DNA of 13,613 bases from an uncultured Rhodospirillales bacterium (GTDB taxonomy: Bacteria; Pseudomonadota; Alphaproteobacteria; Rhodospirillales; Casp-alpha2). Within the stretch, counting starts at the first letter, position 1, and each line of letters starts with the position of its first letter. The stretch covers positions 1 through 13,613 of the forward strand of contig CALJEW010000412.1 of NCBI GenBank assembly GCA_938074585.1, written 5' to 3'. Under the pieces are notes generated by a model. That model was not told where the DNA came from. It was given only the letters and a program-made list of their open reading frames with translations, and searched no databases. A program made the position numbers and the translations under genes. Positions 7,162 through 13,236 of this stretch are shown here, one piece after another.

Positions 7162-7755
7162 TTAAACTCCAGACGAATAAAGTGCCAAGGCGACCACTGA
7201 TAGCATGGCCAATGCCATGCAAATATTAATGATCCGCATTGCCTGGCCACTAAGTCCCAGCTTTTTTAAGCTGGCCCCAGCATAAAGCCAGATGAAATGA
7301 ATGGGGACAGAAATGCTGGCAAATATAATAATTTTAACCATTGCTTCTACAGCCGGATTATCGGGTAGGACGGGAAATCCACTAAAAATGGTGGTTGATA
7401 CCGCGTATGCTTTTGGGTTGATAACAGATAACGTTAAGCCGTTCATGAAGCCAAGGGGTTCATCCGTTTCGACAAATGCAATACGTGCCCCAGAGGTCGC
7501 AATACGAAAGGCTAAATAAAACAAATACAAAAGTGACGCAAACAGCAGGATGTAACGAATAAAGGGAACGGAAAAAACGATTGCTGCTAATCCAGATGCA
7601 ACAGCTGACATGACAATTAAAGAGCCGAAAACAAGTCCGAACATATAAGCCAAGCCCGCTTGAAAGCCGTAAGCGGACCCAACACCTGCCGTTGTTAAAA
7701 CGCCAGGACCCGGTGTGATAATCAAGAAAATGATTGCAACAATATAGGTTGTCAT
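7162..7755 (-). CDS. LysE/RhtB-family exporter
   Basis: A 197-residue, six-helix inner-membrane protein. The first helix contains TPGPG (residues 14-18) and the middle region INPKAY, the two hallmark motifs of the LysE/RhtB family, whose members export amino acids or related compounds. Length is typical (about 200). The start is ATG 7755 without a strong ribosome site. The gene lies 42 bp downstream of the HlyD-type adaptor, so it is probably the last gene of the marR run. In comparable operons this position is usually held by a 14-helix MFS pump (EmrB). LysE proteins are not known to need a periplasmic adaptor, so whether the two work together is open. The cargo is unknown. Confidence 0.9.
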   Translation of the reverse strand: MTTYIVAIIFLIITPGPGVLTTAGVGSAYGFQAGLAYMFGLVFGSLIVMSAVASGLAAIVFSVPFIRYILLFASLLYLFYLAFRIATSGARIAFVETDEPLGFMNGLTLSVINPKAYAVSTTIFSGFPVLPDNPAVEAMVKIIIFASISVPIHFIWLYAGASLKKLGLSGQAMRIINICMALAMLSVVALALYSSGV

Positions 7756-7797
7756 TAAAGAACTTGGGCCAATTTAGTAAAAATTATGAATGAGGGA

Positions 7798-8991
7798 TTA
7801 TTGAGCCACAGAGTTTGGCAGCGCGTACTTTGGGGTCAAATATTTATCTTGTAACTTCATTGCCGTTGACTCAATTCCAGACCATAAATCTTTTATTTTC
7901 CGTTCTCGCCTTGTGTCGATCGATACGGTGACCGTCATTCCCGCACGCAAAGATGGCATGCCTTCTGTTTGGGTTACAGAAAACCGAACAGGTAAGCGCT
8001 GTACAACTTTAACCCAGTTCCCACTGGCATTTTGAGCTGGTAGTAAGGCAAATTCAGCACCAGTAGCGGGGCTAATGGTCTCGACTTGCGACGGCCATTT
8101 GACGCCTGGATAAGAATCCGCAACAAATTCGGCTTCTTGTCCTTCTGAGATGTACGTCAGTTGTGTTTCTTTCAGATTCGCTTCAATCCATAAATTTGAC
8201 GTCTCAATAAGGCTGAACACAGCGGAACCGGCTTTAACATACTCGCCAGTACGCAAGCTAATATTGCTGATAATTCCATCTGCTGGAGCAACGATTTGAG
8301 TGTTCGACAAATCTTTTGCAGCTTGATCCCGCAATGCTGTCTTTAATTGAACAGATGGGTGGTTCTCAACAGGTAAATCTGGATCTCCGCGTAGACTGAT
8401 AAGAGCCTTCCTGCGGTTTTCACGGATTTCGCTTTCGTGTTGACGGGCCGCGGCCAGGCTGTATTGTGCTTCCTCCATTAAAACTCTCCGGCCAAATTTT
8501 TTCGATTCTAATGTTTTTTGGCGCTGAAGTTTCCGTTTGTGTAGGCGGATACGTTCGTTTGCTTCTTTTAATTCACCACCGTATTGGCGGTAGTCTGATT
8601 TAAGACCATCAACTTCAATCCGTGCTGCTGATAGTTCGGCTTCGGCGGCTTCAAGGGCAAAAGTAAAGCGGTCTTGATCAATCAAAAATAGTACTTCACC
8701 GGTTTTTACGTGTTGGTGCTCTTGGGCTGCAACAATTGTAACTTTTCCTGAAATGTTTGAGGTGATGAGCGTAATATTGGCTTTAACATATGCATTTTCT
8801 GTAGATACAATACGCCCTGTATTTTCATAAAACCAAGCAATTGCCATGCCCAAAAGTGGGATAAGTGGCACAAGTAAAAACCGACGGACCCATTTGTGAA
8901 CATTGGATTTAGGATTTGAATCGAATGTTTGTGGTGATGCTGCTTCGCTTGGTTCTGCTCGCATAGTTTTTTTTTGGGACACTTCATTCAT
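7798..8991 (-). CDS. HlyD/EmrA-family periplasmic adaptor
   Basis: A 397-residue membrane fusion protein. A polar N-terminus of about 35 residues precedes one membrane helix (about 37-54, FLLVPLIPLLGMAIAWF), followed by STENAYVKANITLITSNISG, the EmrA-type lipoyl/beta-barrel junction. A coiled-coil region (about 115-210, rich in E, R and K, with AEAELSAARIEVDGLK) comes next, then the second lipoyl half VAPADGIISNISLRTGEYV and a beta-barrel ending. Such proteins link an inner-membrane pump to an outer-membrane channel. ATG 8991 overlaps the end of marR by 8 bases with GGAG nine bases upstream, so translation is probably coupled. The expected EmrB-like MFS pump is absent from the window. Confidence 0.92.
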   Translation of the reverse strand: MNEVSQKKTMRAEPSEAASPQTFDSNPKSNVHKWVRRFLLVPLIPLLGMAIAWFYENTGRIVSTENAYVKANITLITSNISGKVTIVAAQEHQHVKTGEVLFLIDQDRFTFALEAAEAELSAARIEVDGLKSDYRQYGGELKEANERIRLHKRKLQRQKTLESKKFGRRVLMEEAQYSLAAARQHESEIRENRRKALISLRGDPDLPVENHPSVQLKTALRDQAAKDLSNTQIVAPADGIISNISLRTGEYVKAGSAVFSLIETSNLWIEANLKETQLTYISEGQEAEFVADSYPGVKWPSQVETISPATGAEFALLPAQNASGNWVKVVQRLPVRFSVTQTEGMPSLRAGMTVTVSIDTRRERKIKDLWSGIESTAMKLQDKYLTPKYALPNSVAQ

Positions 8992-9460
8992 TATCTAATA
9001 CTCCTGCGCCGATTACATCTGTGCCTTGAAATTTGATTAAGTTTGATTTCATATGCAATAAAGTATCGACAAATTTTTCGCGTTCTTGTTCCGGTATTCC
9101 GTCCATAGCCGCAGCACGAAGTTCGCTGGCAATTGTCCGCATGGTTGCAATTAATGGCTCTACTTCTTTAGAAAGATGCACGCGGCGAATGCGGCGGTCT
9201 TCTGAATCAGCGCGTCGCTCGATCCATTCTTTATCAGCTAAACGATCTAACATCCTCCCAAGTGCAGCCTTTTGAACATCTAATGTATCTGCCAGTTCTG
9301 ACTGTGATACACCAGGTGTTCGGTAAACCCACATCAAAACACGCCACTGAGCACGTGTAATGCCCAGTGTGCGGACGCGCCGATCAAAGTCATTTTGCAT
9401 CAGGCGCGCGACATCATTTGTCAAAAAGCCAAAATTACGATTTAGGTTTTCTTCTTCCAT
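8984..9460 (-). CDS. MarR-family transcriptional regulator
   Basis: A 158-residue winged-helix regulator. The helix-turn-helix spans VSQSELADTLDVQKAALGRMLDRLADKEWI and is followed by the wing DSEDRRIRRVHLS with the conserved D-x-R-R pattern; helices on both sides form the dimer interface. MarR proteins normally repress their own operon and release DNA on binding a phenolic or other small ligand. The gene overlaps the adaptor gene by 8 bases, so it most likely controls marR-hlyD-lysE. No clear ribosome site precedes ATG 9460, and a promoter-like TATACA box lies only about 20 bases upstream, so the message may be nearly leaderless. Family assignment is firm; ligand unknown. Confidence 0.92.
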   Translation of the reverse strand: MEEENLNRNFGFLTNDVARLMQNDFDRRVRTLGITRAQWRVLMWVYRTPGVSQSELADTLDVQKAALGRMLDRLADKEWIERRADSEDRRIRRVHLSKEVEPLIATMRTIASELRAAAMDGIPEQEREKFVDTLLHMKSNLIKFQGTDVIGAGVLDNE

Positions 9461-9473
9461 GGCTGGAATTTAG

Positions 9474-9495
9474 TTGCCATGTATACTATATGCAA
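9474..9495. promoter_or_regulatory. Candidate MarR operator over the marR promoter
   Basis: TTGC and GCAA arms frame a 22-base AT-rich site containing GTATAC, 14 bases upstream of the marR start codon. On the minus strand it includes TATACA, a possible -10 box, so binding would block transcription. Arms are only four bases and the GTATAC core is one step off centre, so this is a candidate only. Confidence 0.4.
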
Positions 9496-9554
9496 GGATA
9501 ATGTTTATATAAATCTTAGAATCCTAAAAATTTTATTGAATAAACTAAAAAACC

Positions 9555-10277
9555 CTAGGCTCCTGCTAGTCCTACCGTTAGTCCACCGCAGACATAAAGC
9601 ACTTGCCCGGTAACAAATCCGCTACGTTCATCCATAAAATAGCTGGTTGCATGGGCGATATCGTCTGGGTTTCCCATGCGTTTCATGGGAACATTTGCAA
9701 TAATTGCCTTCGCCTGTTCCGATTGGGGCGGGTTGTTTTTCCAAAATGCGGTGGTCGCTATGGGACCGGGGGCAATGCAATTAATTGTAATGCCATACTT
9801 CGCCAGTTCTAAAGCCCAAGTGCGGCTCATGGATAAAATAGCTCCTTTTGATGCACAATAGCTTGTTCGAAGCTCTTTACCCAAAACAACCCGGCTGGCG
9901 GTGGATACAATGCGGCCATATCTTTTTTCGCGCATGGTCGGCAACAAAGCTTGCGTGCATAAGATTGCTGCGCGGGCATTGGTGTTGAAGACACGTTCAA
10001 AATCATCTAGCGTTACATCTTCCAGTGCTGCTGGGGCAACGATGCCAACATTGTTCACCAACCCAGTTATCGTATACTTTGCTGTTAATTCAGCTAAACA
10101 TGATTTAGCCGTAGCTGAATCAGATAAATCTACCTTATAGAATTCACCAAAATGTTCATGTGATGGATCGGTAATATCCAAAATGAGAACCCGAAACCCG
10201 TCTTCAGTTAGGCGTTTGCTAATTGCTTTGCCAATGTTGTGGGAACCACCGGTTACCAGCACATAGTTATTTGTCAT
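9555..10277 (-). CDS. SDR-family oxidoreductase (second copy)
   Basis: A 240-residue short-chain dehydrogenase. The Rossmann motif is TGGSHNIG (residues 9-16), with Asp34 ending the second strand (NAD preference). NNVG at 75-78 replaces the usual NNAG. Catalytic Ser128, Tyr140 and Lys144 are present (YCASK), with APGPI at 169-173. It is only loosely similar to the SDR at 2610-3374 and is not a recent duplicate. GAGGG precedes ATG and overlaps the end of the cupin gene, whose stop is 3 bp upstream, so the two are translated from one message. It would oxidise or reduce a hydroxy or keto acid, or a related alcohol, in the cytosol. As the last gene of the long leftward run, it could act on the product of the enolase-superfamily enzyme. 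Confidence 0.92.
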   Translation of the reverse strand: MTNNYVLVTGGSHNIGKAISKRLTEDGFRVLILDITDPSHEHFGEFYKVDLSDSATAKSCLAELTAKYTITGLVNNVGIVAPAALEDVTLDDFERVFNTNARAAILCTQALLPTMREKRYGRIVSTASRVVLGKELRTSYCASKGAILSMSRTWALELAKYGITINCIAPGPIATTAFWKNNPPQSEQAKAIIANVPMKRMGNPDDIAHATSYFMDERSGFVTGQVLYVCGGLTVGLAGA

Positions 10278-10280
10278 TAA

Positions 10281-10742
10281 TTATCCCTCTGCTGAATTAT
10301 TCATATTGGTGCAATTGCCCCAAATGCTGTTCCAATCGTTACCCAATAAATCTTGTTCAGCACCGTCTTTGTGAAATTTATTAGGGACCTGAAAAGTAGC
10401 TAAAAAAAGGCCACCCTCTGGGGCCCAAGCTTTATGCCTGCTACCCGCTGGTCGCCAAACAAAGTCACCTTTTTTACACTCCCCTTCGCCACAAACTAAG
10501 CGGCCCTCAAGAACAAACGTTTGTTCGATTTTCATGTGGGAGTGATCGGGAAGGGCAACACCGGGGGCCATTCGCATGATTATCGTTAACAGCCCCGATG
10601 ATTTTTCGAATAATAACGTTTTGGTTTCAACCCCTTCAACGTCGGTTGGCTCCCAAGGCAAATCATCAACGCCAACAAACCGAGATTGCAAACCGCTCAA
10701 ATTTTCATGGTTTCTTGCATTTGGTGTGATTGCGGTGGTCAT
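10281..10742 (-). CDS. Cupin-domain protein (ChrR/dioxygenase-like)
   Basis: A 153-residue single-domain cupin. Motif 1 is PDHSHMKIEQTFVLEG, giving likely metal ligands His67, His69 and Glu73; motif 2 is KGDFVWRPAGSRHKAWAPEG with His103. All four usual ligands are present, so a metal-binding, possibly catalytic, cupin is expected. The motifs resemble ChrR-type cupins and acetylacetone or dihydroxyacetophenone dioxygenase-like proteins; a sugar or keto-acid isomerase role is also possible. AAGGAG about nine bases before ATG makes the start secure. It is followed by the SDR after 3 bp and preceded by the decayed gene, whose final TAA touches the cupin ribosome site, as in an intact operon. Confidence 0.85.
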   Translation of the reverse strand: MTTAITPNARNHENLSGLQSRFVGVDDLPWEPTDVEGVETKTLLFEKSSGLLTIIMRMAPGVALPDHSHMKIEQTFVLEGRLVCGEGECKKGDFVWRPAGSRHKAWAPEGGLFLATFQVPNKFHKDGAEQDLLGNDWNSIWGNCTNMNNSAEG

Positions 10743-10754
10743 AATTAGAACTCC

Positions 10755-11196
10755 TTATTTTCCCATATACAATGTTTCTAAAGCGGTTAAGGTATCAAAT
10801 GTTAAGGGGCTCTTGCTTGGAGCCGCAGCGGCTTGATCTTAATGGGATAGTTCAGCCATGCCGACGATGCTATAGGCTAATTGCGTGTTGTAGAAGGCAA
10901 TAACTTGATCGCAGTTTGAGACTTGGAGCCATAGGGGGCAATTGATCGGCGTTCATACCGAGCATTTGAAGCACGGGCTATGCTAACTCTTCCTCCAATT
11001 CGACGTTTAAACCTGTAATTTGTATTTCACGTCCGTGTCGAGTTTCGGTGACCAGAACGCCAACGGCAATCATGCTGTGTAAAGCCTCGCGTTTCGTCTC
11101 GTCATCGGGATCAATTAAAATGCCGCCAATAGATCCACCACCAAATATGACTTCTGATACCTCTAAACCGGTTTTACCAAACGCACGGTACTTCAT
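10755..11196 (-). pseudogene. Decayed gene starting as an aldo/keto reductase
   Basis: A strong ribosome site (AAGGGGG) and ATG at 11196 begin a normal aldo/keto reductase N-terminus (MKYRAFGKTGLEVSEV, then FGGGSIGGILID and TKREAL). After about residue 40 the similarity stops where the catalytic Asp/Tyr segment should follow, and the frame ends in TAG at 10980-10978 after 72 residues. Coding-like sequence continues past that stop in the same frame (LGMNADQLPPMAPSL), shifts frame near 10920 (CDQVIAFYNTQLAYSIVG), meets a TAA at 10841-10839 and resumes (SPLTFDTLTALETLYMGK) to a TAA at 10757-10755, next to the cupin ribosome site. I read this as a deletion plus at least one frameshift and two stops. 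The 3' part may come from a different gene; its family is unclear. Confidence 0.7.
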
Positions 11197-11214
11197 AAGT
11201 TCCCCCTTTCATGA

Positions 11215-12315
11215 TCAGGCGTCTTTTACGCGGTAGTCCTTTATTACTTCAGCATCAGGCTCGATGCCTAAACCGGGTCCGCTGGGGACAGTATAGCGAC
11301 CGTTCACAGGCTTGATGGAATCTCCGTACAAACATGCCTCACGGTCTAAATAGAACCATTCTACGTACCCCGGATTGGCTTCGGCAGCCGTTAAATGGAG
11401 TGTCGCTAAAAATCCTGGTCCAAAATAAGGTGAATGCGGCATTAATTGCACCCCGTTTAAGGCGGCTAAGGCAGAAATTTTCCGGAATTCTGTAATACCA
11501 CCAACCTTGGAAACACTCGGTTGTGCATAGGTGACAGCGCCTGCTTTTATCATTTCGCGGAATTGAAACGCCGTACACGCGTTCTCCCCAGCGGCAATGG
11601 CAACACCACTATCGGCACGTAACTTAGCTAAACTAATAAAATCTTCTGGTGGAAAAATAGGTTCTTCAAGCCATAATAAATCATAAGGTTTGAACTTCAT
11701 TGCCATGTCGTAAGCTTCTGTTGGTGTCCATGGGCAATTAGTATCAACCATAATAGGAACATTTGGGCCAGCAGATTTTCGGGCCGCTGCGACTTCAGCA
11801 ACCCCTGTTTCATGGAGCTTTATAAGGCCAAACCCTTCATCAAGAGAAGACTTCACTTTACTTGCAACCAAATCTGGGTCGGCGTATTTAAAAAGGCTGG
11901 AATAACCAACTAGATCATCGCGTACGCACCCACCCAGTAAATTAACAACCGGAACCCCTGCGGCTTTTCCCGCTATATCCCACAGCGCTATATCTACACC
12001 AGATATGGCATGTATGATCATACCGTACCGACCAAAAAGGTGTAAGTTTTTTTGTAATCGATGAGACAGCCCCGCAATATCGGTTGCATCTTCACCAATT
12101 AACATCGGCACGACCATTTCTTCTAAAATGCCCTGAATGGCGCGCCTTGAATTGTAGGCAAAAGCGTCACCCCAGCCCACAATACCGGTATCTGTTTCGA
12201 TCCGGACCAACATCGTATTCAGGCTTCGCCAAGCGTGAGACCCGAAACCGTAGGGTTTGCCACCAAATTCGAAAGGGATCGCTAGGGGTATGATGTCTAC
12301 TTTTGCGATTTTCAT
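11215..12315 (-). CDS. Enolase-superfamily enzyme (MR/MLE type), probable acid-sugar dehydratase or cycloisomerase
   Basis: A 366-residue protein with the N-terminal capping domain and a (beta/alpha)7-beta barrel. Metal ligands are Asp191 (MVDTN), Glu217 (LEEP) and Glu244 (AAGEN). The second-strand motif is KLH (Lys166, His168) where KxK is common; the end of the barrel has His294 (MPHSPYFGPG) and Glu319 (YVEW), as in mandelate racemase-type enzymes. The residue matching the usual His-Asp dyad is Ser267 (QPSVSKVGG). Such enzymes remove the alpha proton of a carboxylate and then dehydrate, racemise or cyclise it. The gene lies 40 bp after the 2TM gene and 18 bp before the decayed frame, so it belongs to the long leftward run with the TRAP subunit, a possible source of its carboxylate substrate. 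Exact reaction unknown. Confidence 0.9.
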   Translation of the reverse strand: MKIAKVDIIPLAIPFEFGGKPYGFGSHAWRSLNTMLVRIETDTGIVGWGDAFAYNSRRAIQGILEEMVVPMLIGEDATDIAGLSHRLQKNLHLFGRYGMIIHAISGVDIALWDIAGKAAGVPVVNLLGGCVRDDLVGYSSLFKYADPDLVASKVKSSLDEGFGLIKLHETGVAEVAAARKSAGPNVPIMVDTNCPWTPTEAYDMAMKFKPYDLLWLEEPIFPPEDFISLAKLRADSGVAIAAGENACTAFQFREMIKAGAVTYAQPSVSKVGGITEFRKISALAALNGVQLMPHSPYFGPGFLATLHLTAAEANPGYVEWFYLDREACLYGDSIKPVNGRYTVPSGPGLGIEPDAEVIKDYRVKDA

Positions 12316-12355
12316 TTGGAGATCCAGTTTTATTGTTCAAGTAGTTGTATGTGTG

Positions 12356-12631
12356 TCAGTTCTTTTTTTGGGTGTTCTTATCACCTTCTAAGTCATAAGC
12401 TTCCCCATAGGTGGTTCTTGATACCTGTTTGCGGATAGCTTCTACTTGCGATAAATCTAATGCGTTATCAGCTATTTTATTTGATCGCTCTTCAACCCAA
12501 GCATCGTCGATATCAATGGTACGCATGACCATGATATGCAGCGTAAAAAGAACGGACCAGATTAACAAGGGCCAGAAAAACCACCATGTGGTCGGCCATA
12601 TGAATTGGCTGATGACAATAAGGATCATCAC
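12356..12631 (-). CDS. 2TM-domain small membrane protein, start uncertain
   Basis: With the first standard start codon (GTG 12631) this is a 91-residue protein with two hydrophobic segments (MMILIVISQFIW and WWFFWPLLIWSVLFTLHIMVM) and a charged C-terminal tail. The segments match the 2TM domain, typically [R/Y]-x-H-x-x-x-Y then a helix, then WFxWPxxxWxxxxxxH. That domain's first conserved part (PIHKRIY) lies just upstream of GTG 12631, and neither GTG 12631 nor ATG 12628 has a ribosome site. The true protein therefore probably starts further up (see the next feature). 2TM domains occur in small inner-membrane proteins and in histidine kinases; this copy has no kinase part. It follows a TRAP subunit and a four-helix protein, and its role is unknown. 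Confidence 0.7.
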   Translation of the reverse strand: MMILIVISQFIWPTTWWFFWPLLIWSVLFTLHIMVMRTIDIDDAWVEERSNKIADNALDLSQVEAIRKQVSRTTYGEAYDLEGDKNTQKKN

Positions 12632-12727
12632 GGTGGTGTATATGCGTTTGTGAATAGGAAGAGTTTGGCGGGCGAAATCTAAAAGTCGCGCGCTCGGTGC
12701 TACTGCATTTTGATCGTTTTCAAAAAT
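12632..12727 (-). other. In-frame 5' extension of the 2TM gene without a standard start codon
   Basis: The frame is open from 12739 down to GTG 12631 and reads NAVAPSARLLDFARQ then TLPIHKRIYTT, completing the 2TM domain. It contains no ATG, GTG or TTG. ATT at 12727-12725 overlaps the stop of the upstream gene as TAATT, exactly where a TAATG stop/start overlap would be expected. GGTGG lies about seven bases upstream. ATT initiation, a mutated ATG or a base-call error would all explain it. The extended protein would have 123 residues. Confidence 0.5.
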
Positions 12728-13209
12728 TACAGACCACCACTATTATCACGGAATATATCTTCGACCCGAACTGGGAATAACGGGTAGGCTTTCGCTATAG
12801 CCACGATGCGTAATGAATAACGCAACATCAGTAATAAAACGACGGTAACGATGAGGGTATCTACGTTCTCGCGCTCAGCACCAAAGCCATAAAGGAATAG
12901 ATATGCCAGCGAGAGAAGAGGAGTGGCACTTAAATAAAGGGCTGCGTAATAGTTTTTCAAGAAGCCAAAGATTACGGCAGCACAAACAACAGTGAAGCCA
13001 TAAAAACCAACGCCAGATCCATATTGATCTACGCCTTTACCCATTGAAAATAATGATATAACTGCAAAAAGAACGCCAAGGATAAGTGAATACGAGATGA
13101 TTTCACTTTTACCTTGGCGTTGATTTAGCTCAGGAACTGCAGTGAAGTATGGAGTGGTTTGTTCATTCCAAATGTATTTTTTGAAAAGGCTGTCCCAATC
13201 CATACCCAT
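12727..13209 (-). CDS. Membrane protein of unknown function, TRAP-associated
   Basis: A 160-residue protein I do not recognise. A polar N-terminus (MGMDWDSLFKKYIWNEQ, then a stretch ending in NQRQGKSE) is followed by about four hydrophobic segments: SYSLILGVLFAVISLF, FYGFTVVCAAVIFGFL, YLSATPLLSLAYLFLYGF and VDTLIVTVVLLLMLRYSL. The C-terminus is a short amphipathic tail (RVEDIFRDNSGGL). No signal peptide cleavage site was seen. AAGGA nine bases before ATG 13209 supports the start. It begins 27 bp after the TRAP small permease gene, and its TAA overlaps the probable start of the 2TM gene. Position suggests an accessory part of the transporter, but no domain shows it. Confidence 0.7.
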   Translation of the reverse strand: MGMDWDSLFKKYIWNEQTTPYFTAVPELNQRQGKSEIISYSLILGVLFAVISLFSMGKGVDQYGSGVGFYGFTVVCAAVIFGFLKNYYAALYLSATPLLSLAYLFLYGFGAERENVDTLIVTVVLLLMLRYSLRIVAIAKAYPLFPVRVEDIFRDNSGGL

Positions 13210-13236
13210 CTTACGGTTTCCTTGTTGCCTAAGTAC

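Noticed and set aside
9541..9562. Possible intrinsic terminator after the second SDR (CTAG arms followed by TTTTTT on the minus strand)
   Set aside because: The stem is only four base pairs of a self-complementary tetramer, which is too weak; the T-run alone is not evidence.
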